From NCBI RefSeq assembly GCF_000092425.1, contig NC_014221.1, positions 1,369,001 to 1,433,000 of the forward strand: 64,000 nt of DNA, given 5' to 3'. Below, one piece after another: positions 15,361-23,943 of this stretch. A program made the position numbers and the translations under genes. The notes below the pieces were generated by a model. The model ran no database searches. It was given only the letters and a program-made list of their open reading frames with translations, and was not told where the DNA came from. Every line of letters starts with the position of its first letter. Positions within the stretch are counted from its first letter, which is position 1. The DNA comes from Truepera radiovictrix DSM 17093. Its GTDB lineage: Bacteria > Deinococcota > Deinococci > Deinococcales > Trueperaceae.

Positions 15361-16926
15361 GTGAAACGAGTTGTGGCGGCGTTGACGGCGTTGTTGGCGC
15401 TCGGGTCGGGGAGCGCGCAGACCCTCGTTTTCGGTCAGAGCGGCCTGCCGGTCAGCATGAACGCGGCGACCGACGGAAACTCGCTGACGGTGATGTACCA
15501 GGTGCTCGAAAACCTCGTCTTCGTCGAACCGGGGGGTACCGAGCTGATGCCGGGGCTGGCGACCGCGTGGGAGAGCAACGACGAGGGGACGGTCTGGACC
15601 TTTACCCTGCGCGAAGGGGTGACCTTCCACGACGGCACCCCCTTTAACGCCGAGGCGGCGAAATTTAACTTCGACCGCTGGAACGACCCCGAGTTCGAGT
15701 TCGGTTTCCGCGACGAAGGGGCCACCTACGAAGCGTGGGGGTACGTCTTCGGGGGCTTTTTGGGGGATGAAGCGGCCGTGCTGAGCGAGGCCAACGTCAT
15801 AGGTGAGTACACCCTCGAGCTCGTGCTCACGCGCCCCATGGGCTTTCTGCCGGCGGCGCTCTCGTCGTCGTACTTCGGGATGCATAGCCCGGCGGCGATC
15901 AGGGAGGCGGGCGCCGACTACGGCACGCCGACCGTCGGCGCGGTGGGCACCGGCCCGTTCCGCTTCGTCGAGTGGGTCGACGGCTCTCAGGTCACCCTAG
16001 AGCGCTTCGAGGACTACTGGGGCGACGCGGCGGGCGTCGAACGCCTCGTGTTTCGCGGTATCGAGGACCCGACCGCGCGCTTGGCCGAGCTGCAAGCGGG
16101 GAGCATCGACATCGCCGTCAACCTCTCGCCGGACGACCGCGCGACGGTCGAAAACGACCCCAACCTCGAGGTCGTGACCGCTGAGAGCAACCTCAACGTC
16201 GGCTACCTGGCGATGCACCAGGCCAACGAACCGTTTGACGACCCCTTGGTGCGCCAAGCGGTCGCCCACGCGATCGACTGGAACGAGATCGTGGCGGCCT
16301 TTTTCGGCGAGGATGCGGTCGTCGCCACGCAGTTCGTGCCGCCCGGCCTCATCGGCCGCGACGAGAGCCTCGAGCCCTACGCTTATGACCCCGAACGCGC
16401 CCGCGAGCTGCTCGCCGAGGCGGGCTACGAGGGCGGCTTCGCGACCGAGCTCTGGTACATGCCGGTGTCGCGCCCCTACTTCCCGGCGCCCGAACCCATC
16501 GCCGCGGCGATGGCCTCGTACCTCGCGGACGTCGGGATTCAGGCGAGCTTGATGACGCAGGACTGGGGGACCTACCTCGACAGCTACCAGACCGGGGCGT
16601 TCCCCATGTACATGCTCGGTTGGAGCGCCGACTTCGCCGACCCCGACAACTTCCTCTACACCTTCTTTAGCGCCGCGCAGCAGCAGAGCGACCTGGGTTG
16701 GAACGACCCCGAGGTCGCGCAGATGCTCGAAGAGGCGCGCCAAGAGCCCGACGAGGAGGTGCGCGCGCAGCTCTACGCGGAGGTCAACCGCCGCGTCCAC
16801 GAAGCCGTGCCCTCGATTCCGGTCGCGCACAACCCGGTCCTTAACGCCGTTCGCGCGGGCGTCGAGGGCTTTATGCCGAGCCCTTTGGGGAGCACAGTAC
16901 CCTTTAGCACGGTGACCAAGGACTAA
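15361..16926 (+). CDS. Peptide-type ABC transporter substrate-binding protein
   Basis: Extracytoplasmic solute receptor, family 5 (DppA/OppA-like). 521 residues with a Sec signal peptide (VKRVVAALTALLALGSGSAQ, cleavage after SAQ). Family blocks: VWTFTLREGVTFHDGTPFNAE (about 80-100), VGAVGTGPFRFVEW, LAMHQANEPFDDPLVRQAVAHAI, and MYMLGWSADFADPDNFLYTFF. The start is set at 15361 by the GGAGG before it and by the signal peptide. Heads an operon with two permeases, an FAD oxidase and a small membrane protein. The ligand is unknown: peptide, nickel chelate and sugar-acid binders share this fold. Confidence 0.93.
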   Translation: MKRVVAALTALLALGSGSAQTLVFGQSGLPVSMNAATDGNSLTVMYQVLENLVFVEPGGTELMPGLATAWESNDEGTVWTFTLREGVTFHDGTPFNAEAAKFNFDRWNDPEFEFGFRDEGATYEAWGYVFGGFLGDEAAVLSEANVIGEYTLELVLTRPMGFLPAALSSSYFGMHSPAAIREAGADYGTPTVGAVGTGPFRFVEWVDGSQVTLERFEDYWGDAAGVERLVFRGIEDPTARLAELQAGSIDIAVNLSPDDRATVENDPNLEVVTAESNLNVGYLAMHQANEPFDDPLVRQAVAHAIDWNEIVAAFFGEDAVVATQFVPPGLIGRDESLEPYAYDPERARELLAEAGYEGGFATELWYMPVSRPYFPAPEPIAAAMASYLADVGIQASLMTQDWGTYLDSYQTGAFPMYMLGWSADFADPDNFLYTFFSAAQQQSDLGWNDPEVAQMLEEARQEPDEEVRAQLYAEVNRRVHEAVPSIPVAHNPVLNAVRAGVEGFMPSPLGSTVPFSTVTKD

Positions 16927-16931
16927 CGTGT

Positions 16932-16953
16932 GAGGGTGGGCACGCCCACCCTC
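16932..16953 (+). terminator. Intercistronic hairpin, possible attenuator
   Basis: GAGGGTGGGC (16932-16941) and GCCCACCCTC (16944-16953) form a perfect 10-base-pair stem just after the receptor gene stop. No T-run follows, so partial termination or 3'-end protection of the receptor mRNA is more likely than a full stop; the permeases follow 43 bases later. Confidence 0.55.
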
Positions 16954-16995
16954 TAGCTTTCGCAGCCTTGTATCGTCTCGCTTCGAGGAGCTTTC

Positions 16996-18051
16996 GTGAC
17001 GCGGTATCTTGTTCGGCGCATCTTGGGGCTTATCCCCGTGCTCGTCGGTGTCAGCTTGCTCGTGTTTACGCTGACGCGCATCGTCCCCGCCGACCCCGCA
17101 CTCCTGATCCTGGGCGAGCGCGCTTCGCCCGAGGCTCGAGCGCGGCTTCAAGAGCAGCTCGGCCTTAACCGCCCGCTCTTTTTCAACCTGCAAAGGGCCC
17201 GCGAGACGGGGAACCCGGCGGCGCTCTTGGATTCCCAATATTTCGCCTTTGTCGGCGGCGCCCTCACGGGCGACTTGGGCCGCTCGTACTTTACCCGCAT
17301 CGACGTGCGCGCGGGGCTCGCGCAGCGCTTTCCGGCGACCTTTGAGCTGGCGGTGGCCGCGATGCTCTTCGCGCTTTTCGTCGGTATCCCGGCGGGGGTC
17401 CTAGCGGCGCTTCACCGCGGCCGCGTGCTCGACACGGCGCTGATGCTTGGGGCGCTTTCCGGGGTGTCGTTCCCCGTCTTTTGGCTGGCGATCATCCTTA
17501 TCTACGTCTTCGCTGTCAACCTAGGGTGGTTTCCGCCCTCGGGGCGCCTGGACGTCTCGCTGAGCCTGCGGCCGATCACCGGCCTGTTCGTCCTCGACGG
17601 GTTGTTGCGCGGCCGCCCGGATATCGCCTGGGACGCGCTGCGCCACCTCGTGCTGCCGGGGATCGCGCTGGGCACGATCCCCTTAGCCATCGTTGTGCGG
17701 ATGACGCGGAGTGCGATGTTAGAGGTTCTCGGTCAGGACTACGTCCGCACGGCGCGCGCCAAGGGGTTGCAGCCACGCTTGGTAGTCAACAAGCACGCCC
17801 TGCGCAACGCCCTGCTACCGGTCGTGACAGTTGTCGGGCTGTCGTTCGGCAGCCTCCTGTCGGGCGCTATTCTGACCGAGACGGTGTTCTCGTGGCCGGG
17901 GATCGGGCGCTGGATCTACGACGCTATCGCCGCGCGCGACTATCCCATCATCCAAGGCGGGGTGATCTTCGTGGCCTTCGTCTTCGTCGTCGTCAACCTC
18001 CTCGTCGACCTCTCCTACGCGCTGATCGACCCGAGGATCCAGTATGCGTAG
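16996..18051 (+). CDS. ABC transporter permease, DppB/OppB type
   Basis: Inner-membrane channel subunit, 351 residues, with a first TM at about 9-28 followed by a long periplasmic section and five C-terminal TMs. Opening sequence MTRYLVRRILGLIPVLVGVS and PADPALLILGERASPEARAR are typical of DppB. The cytoplasmic EAA loop reads DYVRTARAKGLQPRLVVNKHALRNALLP. GTG start with GAGGAG 6 bases upstream. Works with the permease at 18094 and the receptor at 15361. Confidence 0.93.
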   Translation: MTRYLVRRILGLIPVLVGVSLLVFTLTRIVPADPALLILGERASPEARARLQEQLGLNRPLFFNLQRARETGNPAALLDSQYFAFVGGALTGDLGRSYFTRIDVRAGLAQRFPATFELAVAAMLFALFVGIPAGVLAALHRGRVLDTALMLGALSGVSFPVFWLAIILIYVFAVNLGWFPPSGRLDVSLSLRPITGLFVLDGLLRGRPDIAWDALRHLVLPGIALGTIPLAIVVRMTRSAMLEVLGQDYVRTARAKGLQPRLVVNKHALRNALLPVVTVVGLSFGSLLSGAILTETVFSWPGIGRWIYDAIAARDYPIIQGGVIFVAFVFVVVNLLVDLSYALIDPRIQYA

Positions 18052-18093
18052 CGGCGCGCGCGGCGCGGTGGGGGCGACCAGAGGGGTGAACGC

Positions 18094-19074
18094 GTGAACG
18101 TCACCGATTCCGGTGGGGCGGCCGCGTCGGTGGGGGCGCTCGCGGGCCGGACGGAGCGGCGGCGCACCCGAACCCAGGAGCTGCTGCGCCGCTTTTTTCG
18201 CAACCCGACCGGCGTCACGGGGCTCGCCATCGTGGGCTTTTTCGTGCTGGCGTCGCTTTTGGCGCCCCTGCTGCACCCCTACGACCCGACCACCGACCGC
18301 AACCTGCGCCTGCGCCTTGCCCCCCCGTCGTGGACGTTGAGCGAGGAGGAGCGCGCCGAGCTGAGCCGGCGCGCGGGTCAGGAGATCACGCGCTGGTCGC
18401 TGCCCTTTGGCGCCGACGAGAACGGGCGCGACCTGTTGGTGCGGGTCTGGCACGGGGGGCGCATCAGCTTGCGGGTCGGGCTCATGGCGGTCGGCATCGC
18501 GGCGGTCATCGGGGTGCTCTTGGGGCTTCTGGCGGGGTACGTGGGCGGCTGGCTCGATACGGTGGTCGTCTGGCTGGTCGACATCCTGCTCGCTTTCCCC
18601 GGCATCTTGCTGGCGATCGCCATCGTCGCGACGCTCGGGCCGAGCCTGACAAACGCGCTCATCGCCATTTCGATCACGCAGATCCCCGCGTACGTGCGCA
18701 TCACCCGCGCGGTGGTGTTGGGGCTGCGCACTTCGGAGTACGTGCAGGCGGCGCAGGCGCTGGGTTCGGGGGGCGCCCGCGTCGTCTTCCGGCACATCTT
18801 CCCGAACAGCCTCTCGCCCATCTTGGTGCAGCTCACGCTCTCGATCGGCGTGGCGATTCTGGACGTGGCCGCCCTCGGCTTTTTGGGGCTCGGGGCGCAG
18901 CCACCCAACCCCGAGTGGGGGGTGATGATCCGCGACGGCTACCGCCAATTCCTGCGGGCGCCCTGGATGAGCATCTTCCCGGGGCTGGCGATCTTCTTCT
19001 CGGTGGTCGGCTTTAACCTCTTGGGCGACGCCATCCGCGACGTGCTCGACCCGCGGCTGAAGAGTGTCTCGTAA
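18094..19074 (+). CDS. ABC transporter permease, DppC/OppC type
   Basis: Second channel subunit, 326 residues. An N-terminal cytoplasmic part of about 40 residues, a TM at about 46-65 and five more TMs; periplasmic block PFGADENGRDLLVRVWHGGRISL and EAA loop EYVQAAQALGSGGARVVFRHIFPNSLSP are diagnostic. End block LGDAIRDVLDPRLKSV. It follows the first permease by 42 bases. No OppD/OppF ATPase gene follows; the ATPases must be supplied from elsewhere. Confidence 0.93.
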   Translation: MNVTDSGGAAASVGALAGRTERRRTRTQELLRRFFRNPTGVTGLAIVGFFVLASLLAPLLHPYDPTTDRNLRLRLAPPSWTLSEEERAELSRRAGQEITRWSLPFGADENGRDLLVRVWHGGRISLRVGLMAVGIAAVIGVLLGLLAGYVGGWLDTVVVWLVDILLAFPGILLAIAIVATLGPSLTNALIAISITQIPAYVRITRAVVLGLRTSEYVQAAQALGSGGARVVFRHIFPNSLSPILVQLTLSIGVAILDVAALGFLGLGAQPPNPEWGVMIRDGYRQFLRAPWMSIFPGLAIFFSVVGFNLLGDAIRDVLDPRLKSVS

Positions 19075-19085
19075 GGCGTTGTGAG

Positions 19086-20462
19086 GTGACTGTGGACGCG
19101 CTTTATGATCTTTTACGACCCGACCAGGTGAGCACGAGCCCGTCCGAGCGGGCGCTGCACGCCCGTGGGGAGTCCTACGACGAGGGGGTGCTGCCCGACG
19201 CGGTGGTGTTCCCGGAATCCACCGAGGACGTCGCGCGCGTTTTGCGCTACGCCCACCAGCGCGGCGTGCCCGTGACGCCGGTGGCGGTCAACTCGAGCCT
19301 AGAAGGCCACACCGTCCCGCTGCACGGCGGCCTGTCGCTCGACCTGACCCGCATGAACCGCGTGTTGGAGTACCGCCCGCAGGACCTGTTGGCCGTCGTG
19401 CAGCCCGGCGTCACCTACCCGCAACTCAATGAGCGCGCGCGCCGCGACGGGCTCTTTTTCCCCGTGGACCCCGGCGCGCACGCCTCGCTAGGCGGGATGA
19501 TCTCGACGAACGCCTCCGGTACGGCGGCGGTGCGTTACGGCGTGACGGCGGACTTCGTGCTGGCCTTGGAGGTCGTGCTGCCGACGGGTGAGGTGATCCG
19601 CACGGGCTCGAGGGCGCGCAAGTCCGCGAGCGGCTACAACCTTACAAAGCTCTTCTGCGGCGCCGAGGGCACCCTGGGCGTCATCACCGAGGCGACGGTG
19701 CGGCTCGTCGGGCTGCCCGAAGCGGCGGCCGCCGCGCGCGTGCCCTTCGCGGACGTGGAGGCGGCGACGCGCTTCGTGACCGCGCTCATCCAGGCGGGGG
19801 TGCCGGTCGCGCGCTGCGAGCTCGTCGACCCCTTGAGCATAGCGGCGGTGAACGCCCACTCGGGGACGCGCTACCCGGAGGAGATGACGGTGTTTTTAGA
19901 GTTCCACGGTAACCCCGCGGGGATCGCCGAGGAGGTCGCGCTCGCGCGCGAGCTCGCCGAGCACCACGGGGCGCTAGCGTTCGAGGCGAGCCACGACGCG
20001 GCGGCGCGCGCCGAGCTCTGGCACGCCCGCCACGGGGCCTTTTACGCCATCGTCGCCCAGAACCCCGGCAAGCGGAGCCTGATTACCGACCTCGCCGTGC
20101 CCATCTCGGCGCTGCCCGAGGCCGTGACGCGCTCGCTAGCCGCGTGCCGCGAGGCGGGCTTCTCGGCCTACCTCATCGGGCACGTCGGCGACGGCAACTT
20201 CCACCTGACCATCTTCTACGATGCGGGTGACGCGGGGCAGGCGCAGCGCGTGGCGGCGCTCGGCCACGCGCTCGTGGCGCTCGCGCTCTCGCTCGGGGGC
20301 ACCTCGACGGGCGAGCACGGGGTGGGGCTGCGCAAACTGCGCTACATGGCGCGCGAACACGGCGCTGCACTGGACGTGATGCGCACCCTTAAGCGCGCGC
20401 TGGACCCGCACAACATCATGAACCCGGGCAAAAAGGTGCCGCTAGGGGAGATCGAGACGTGA
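19086..20462 (+). CDS. FAD-linked oxidase, glycolate/D-lactate dehydrogenase type
   Basis: FAD-binding 2-hydroxyacid dehydrogenase (GlcD/DLD family, VAO/PCMH fold), 458 residues. The FAD domain lies at about 38-215 (GVTYPQLNERARRDGLFFPVDPG, ASLGGMISTNASGTAAVRYG, YNLTKLFCGAEGTLGVIT) and the C-terminal oxidase domain carries GHVGDGNFHLTIF, GGTSTGEHGVGLRK and LDPHNIMNPGK. It oxidises a D-2-hydroxy acid to the 2-oxo acid. It starts 11 bases after the permease stop, so it belongs to the importer operon, which hints that the imported compound yields a hydroxy acid (inference). Start could also be the GTG two codons later. Confidence 0.9.
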   Translation: MTVDALYDLLRPDQVSTSPSERALHARGESYDEGVLPDAVVFPESTEDVARVLRYAHQRGVPVTPVAVNSSLEGHTVPLHGGLSLDLTRMNRVLEYRPQDLLAVVQPGVTYPQLNERARRDGLFFPVDPGAHASLGGMISTNASGTAAVRYGVTADFVLALEVVLPTGEVIRTGSRARKSASGYNLTKLFCGAEGTLGVITEATVRLVGLPEAAAAARVPFADVEAATRFVTALIQAGVPVARCELVDPLSIAAVNAHSGTRYPEEMTVFLEFHGNPAGIAEEVALARELAEHHGALAFEASHDAAARAELWHARHGAFYAIVAQNPGKRSLITDLAVPISALPEAVTRSLAACREAGFSAYLIGHVGDGNFHLTIFYDAGDAGQAQRVAALGHALVALALSLGGTSTGEHGVGLRKLRYMAREHGAALDVMRTLKRALDPHNIMNPGKKVPLGEIET

Positions 20463-20473
20463 GGGTGGGGCCT

Positions 20474-20664
20474 ATGGGCTTCTACGAGGTCGTGATCCTG
20501 CTCGCGTCCCTGGGGTTGCCACCTGGGTGACGTGGGCGATCTTCACGTCGCAAAAGCACACCCTTACCCATCAACTGCTCTTTTTGCTCGTTACCTGGCT
20601 CGTCTCCCTCATCGGGCCGGTAGCGACGCTCGTCTTGCTTCGGCGACCGGTGGCGGGGGGTTAG
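20474..20664 (+). pseudogene. Small membrane protein with a frameshift at a G-run
   Basis: An ATG at 20474 with GAGGGTGGGG upstream opens MGFYEVVILLASLG, then the frame ends at a TGA 18 codons on. The neighbouring frame continues sensibly as VATWVTWAIFTSQKH, a second hydrophobic segment LLFLLVTWLVSLIGPVATLV, and stops at 20664. One extra G in the G4 run near 20512 would join the halves into a 63-residue protein with two TMs. Last gene of the importer operon; its end overlaps the end of nagA. Either a true break or a sequencing error. Confidence 0.55.
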
Positions 20665-21794
20665 CGGACGCGCTGGCCTGAGCGGTAGACCCTTTCAACC
20701 TCGAGCCTTTCATTCATGACCACCAGGTCGGCGCGGAGGCCGACCTCGAGCCGCCCTCTATCGCTTAGGCCTAGGTAGCGCGCGGGCGTCTCCGACAGGA
20801 GGCGGCTCGCGCGCGCCAAGGGCACCCCCGCCGCGACCGCGTGGCGCAGCGCGGCGTCCAAGGTCAGCACGCTCCCCGCGAGCGTCCCGTCCGGCAGCCG
20901 CGCCGCCCCGCCCCGCACGGTGACCCGCTGTCCGCCGAGCTCAGTCTCGCCCTCGCCGAGGCCGCACGCGCGGATGGCGTCGGTCACGAGGTGGAGCCCG
21001 CTGGGTTTGGCGGCGAGGGCCGCTCGAAAGCTCCCCGGGTGGACGTGGTGCAGGTCCAAAATGAGCTCGCTGAAGGCCGCCGCGTCCGCCAGCGCGGCCC
21101 CGACGGCGCCGGGGTCGCGCCCCGCGAGGCCCCCCATGGCGTTGTAGAGGTGGGTAAAGCCCAAGGTGCCGCCCGCCGCCCGCACGGTCTCAGCGAGCGC
21201 CGCGACCTGCTCGAACGTCGCGGCGGTGTGCCCGACGCTGACGCGCACCCCCGCCGCGGCGAAGCGCCGCGCTGCGTCGCACGCCCCGGGCAGTTCGGGG
21301 GCGAGCGTCACCACGCAGACGACGCCCGCGGCGAGCACCGCGTCCACGCGCTCCGGCGTGGGAGCGACCGCGTAGGGCGGTTGCGCCCCCAACCGCTCGG
21401 GGTTTAAAAAGGGGCCCTCGAGGTGCACCCCCGGCAGGTCGGGTAGCTCCGGGCTGGCCTCGGCGCGCACCGCCCGCACCCCCTCCAAAGCCGCCAGGAC
21501 GCGCCCCCACGGGTTCGTGATGGTCGTCGGCAGGAGCGTCGTGGTGCCGTGCTGCAGGTGCAGCCTGCCGAGCGCCCGCACCCCCTCGGGGCCGTCCATG
21601 GTGTCGCCGCCGCCGCCGCCGTGGACGTGCGTGTCGATAAAACCGGGCAGGATCAGGGGGCCGGCGGCGTCACCGGTTCGCTCGAGGCGCCGGAGGTGGG
21701 TGCCAAACTCGAGCCGCCCGGGCACGACACCCTCGGGCAGCACGAGGCGTCCAGTGAGGGTCTGGAGGGGCGCGGGCTTTTGTAGGGGCGTCAT
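20661..21794 (-). CDS. nagA: N-acetylglucosamine-6-phosphate deacetylase
   Basis: Amidohydrolase that makes glucosamine 6-phosphate and acetate during amino sugar catabolism or wall recycling. 377 residues. Metal and substrate motifs: GFIDTHVHGGGGGDTMDG (about 55), HLEGPFLNPERLGA, VSVGHTAATFEQ, FTHLYNAMGG, LDLHHVHPGSFRAAL and the catalytic Asp in LVTDAIRACG. End block LGLSDRGRLEVGLRADLVV. The ATG at 21794 is 6 bases after TAGAGT, the leaderless pattern. No nagB or transporter is adjacent. Confidence 0.94.
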   Translation of the reverse strand: MTPLQKPAPLQTLTGRLVLPEGVVPGRLEFGTHLRRLERTGDAAGPLILPGFIDTHVHGGGGGDTMDGPEGVRALGRLHLQHGTTTLLPTTITNPWGRVLAALEGVRAVRAEASPELPDLPGVHLEGPFLNPERLGAQPPYAVAPTPERVDAVLAAGVVCVVTLAPELPGACDAARRFAAAGVRVSVGHTAATFEQVAALAETVRAAGGTLGFTHLYNAMGGLAGRDPGAVGAALADAAAFSELILDLHHVHPGSFRAALAAKPSGLHLVTDAIRACGLGEGETELGGQRVTVRGGAARLPDGTLAGSVLTLDAALRHAVAAGVPLARASRLLSETPARYLGLSDRGRLEVGLRADLVVMNERLEVERVYRSGQRVR

Positions 21795-21846
21795 GAGCGC
21801 ACTCTACCGCGCGTGAAGGGCGGTCCGGGGGTTAGATTAGGGCGTC

Positions 21847-21876
21847 ATGCCGCCCCTCGCAGAAAGGCCACCGTGA
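21847..21876 (+). CDS. Leader ORF (9 aa) upstream of the AEC transporter
   Basis: MPPLAERPP followed by TGA. The ATG lies 8 bases after TAGATT (21833-21838). The stop overlaps the transporter start as GTGA (21873-21876), a coupling arrangement. The AAAGG inside the ORF can serve as Shine-Dalgarno sequence for the downstream GTG. Confidence 0.5.
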   Translation: MPPLAERPP

Positions 21877-22787
21877 CCGCTGCGCTTTTCAACGTCCTCT
21901 TACCCGTGTTCGTCGTGCTCGCCGCCGGGGCCGTGCTGGGCCGCACGCTGCGGCTCGAGATCGCGCCCTTAAACCGCCTCGCGCTCTACGGCGCGGTGCC
22001 CGCGCTCGTCTTCTCGTCTCTGGCGACGACCGCGCTGGCAGCAGCTGACATCGGCGTGCTCGTGGCGGGTCAGCTCCTCTTTCTGCTGACGATAGCGCTC
22101 GCGGCGCTCGCGTGCTCGCGCCTCCTGGAGGGGGCCAAGCGGCGCGCCTTCGTCGCGACGAGCCTCTTCGGCAACGCCGGCAACATGATGCTGCCGCTCG
22201 CGCTCTTCGCGTTCGGTGAAGCGGGGCTGGAGCGCGCGCTGGTGCTCTTCGTCCTCTCGTCGGTGGTGCTCTTTTCCTGCGGGCCGCTCGTGCTGGCGCC
22301 GAGCCGCGGGTTTCGCGAGTTGCCCTTGGGCGGCGTGCTGCGGCTGCCGGTGCTCTGGGCGGCCCTGTTGGGGCTCACCTGCAACGCGCTCGGGGCGCTG
22401 CCGCCAGCCGGGGTGATGCGCGGCCTTGAGCTCCTCGGCGACGCGGCCATCCCCCTGGTGCTCCTCGTGTTGGGGCTGCAGATCGGTAGCGCGGGGGTGC
22501 TCCGGCCGAGCCCCATGACCCTCTTCGCGGCATCCTTTAAACTCGTGGGCGGGCCGCTTGTGGGTTTCGCGTGCGCGTGGCTCGTCGGTGCGCGCGGCCT
22601 CGACCTCGCGGTGCTCGTGCTGCTCGCGGCGATGCCGCCCGCAGTCAACACGTTCATGCTCTCCTTGGAGTTCGGCGGCGACGCCGAGGAGGTCGCGCGC
22701 ACGGTCGTGGTGGCGACCTTCGGGGCGGCTCTAAGCGTCTCGGCGACGCTGTGGCTGCTCGGTGCGCTGCAGGGCGTCGGGTTCTAG
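21873..22787 (+). CDS. AEC-family (auxin efflux carrier-like) transporter
   Basis: Integral membrane transporter of 304 residues with about ten hydrophobic segments in two halves, the AEC/bile acid-arsenite fold. Bacterial members export or import dicarboxylates such as malate; substrate here unknown. Signature residues: NRLALYGAVPALVFSSLA, SLFGNAGNMMLPLALFAFGE (helix break), AIPLVLLVLGLQI and AMPPAVNTFMLSLEFGGD. The GTG at 21873 is chosen because AAAGG lies 5 bases upstream and a leader ORF overlaps it. Its stop overlaps the convergent gene by 4 bases. Confidence 0.88.
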   Translation: MTAALFNVLLPVFVVLAAGAVLGRTLRLEIAPLNRLALYGAVPALVFSSLATTALAAADIGVLVAGQLLFLLTIALAALACSRLLEGAKRRAFVATSLFGNAGNMMLPLALFAFGEAGLERALVLFVLSSVVLFSCGPLVLAPSRGFRELPLGGVLRLPVLWAALLGLTCNALGALPPAGVMRGLELLGDAAIPLVLLVLGLQIGSAGVLRPSPMTLFAASFKLVGGPLVGFACAWLVGARGLDLAVLVLLAAMPPAVNTFMLSLEFGGDAEEVARTVVVATFGAALSVSATLWLLGALQGVGF

Positions 22788-23887
22788 GGGCCAGCCTCGA
22801 GCGCCACCTCGAAGCGCCCGCTGGCCGCGTCGAAACGCAGCAGCCCCGAACGCTGCGCCCCTACGAGCAACTCGGTCGCGCGGTCGTAGTCGGCGACGCC
22901 CGCGCCGACGCCCTGGCTGCGCAAGTAGGTGTCGTAAAAGAGCGTCTGCAGCCAAGCCGCCGGGCGCGGCGGGAGGAAGCGGTCGTAGACCGCCCGCAAG
23001 GCCGCAATGTCCTCGCGCGCGACCGCGGGGAGCGCCGCGTAGAGCTCCCGGTAGGCGTCTCGCTCCAGACTGCGTGCGGCCCTTGAAAAGAGCGTCAGCG
23101 CGGTGCTGTAGCGCAACAAGGGGTCGTCTGCGGTGAGCCCCGCGAGACCCGTCACGAAGTCCGTCTCGGCCTCGCTGCCGTAGCCCGCGAGGTGCGCCAG
23201 CTCGTGGAGCGCCGTGCCGAGGGCGTAGGGGAGGGGGAGGGCGCCGTCGACGTGCGCTTCTAACGTCCACGGCACGACGATGCCGGTCGCCTGACCCGAG
23301 AAGATAAGCAGCCCCGGCGGGGTGCGTTTGACGTAACGCGGCAGGGTGAGGGTGCGACCCTCGAGGGCCGCCACGGTCTTTTCGAGCGCCGTGCGCGCCG
23401 CCGCGACCCCCCGCGCCCACGCGTCGGGGGGCCTCTTCGCCGGCGCGTCTTGCGCGATGACCTGCGCGAGGTCTCTCGCGAGCTGCGCGACCTCGGCGCT
23501 CCGGGTGGGGCCCTCGGGGAGGCCGTAGCGGGTCTCGAGCGGCGTCCGCGCGTAGTTGGCGCCCCACATGACGAGAAAGAGTGCCCAGAGGACGGTGCCG
23601 AAAAAGAGCGCGCGCAGCCCCCAGCGTTGGAGGAAGGTGCGAAGACCGAGGCGCCGCCACGACCTGACGAGGCTCACGCCGAGCCAGAGCGCGCCGCCTA
23701 GTCCCAACAGCCCCGCGAGCGAGAAGGGGAGGGCGCCCGTGACCGGGATGATCGCGCGCGCCACGCCCGCGTAGAGCACGGGGGTGTACACGGCGTCGAT
23801 CCACGCGGCGGGGGGTGGGGCGAGCGTCCAGACGAGCAGCAGGAGTGCCGAGAGGGCCCAGAGGGTGATGGGGAGGAGGCGACGCAC
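22784..23887 (-). CDS. DUF3810-type membrane protein with a HELAH motif
   Basis: 367 residues. Three hydrophobic segments at about 4-22, 53-73 and 88-110 are followed by a soluble domain carrying LGTALHELAHLAGYGSEAETDF (about 243-264), a zinc metallopeptidase HExxH with a downstream Glu, as in DUF3810 proteins. Peptidase activity is inferred from the motif only. The GTG at 23887 is 6 bases after TAGGCT (leaderless pattern). Substrate unknown; the active site would face the outer side if the third segment spans the membrane. Confidence 0.8.
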   Translation of the reverse strand: MRRLLPITLWALSALLLLVWTLAPPPAAWIDAVYTPVLYAGVARAIIPVTGALPFSLAGLLGLGGALWLGVSLVRSWRRLGLRTFLQRWGLRALFFGTVLWALFLVMWGANYARTPLETRYGLPEGPTRSAEVAQLARDLAQVIAQDAPAKRPPDAWARGVAAARTALEKTVAALEGRTLTLPRYVKRTPPGLLIFSGQATGIVVPWTLEAHVDGALPLPYALGTALHELAHLAGYGSEAETDFVTGLAGLTADDPLLRYSTALTLFSRAARSLERDAYRELYAALPAVAREDIAALRAVYDRFLPPRPAAWLQTLFYDTYLRSQGVGAGVADYDRATELLVGAQRSGLLRFDAASGRFEVALEAGP

Positions 23888-23943
23888 CTTTTTAGCCTAC
23901 GCTGCTGCCGGTCGAACGGGGTAAAGGGTACCTAAAGGCCCTC

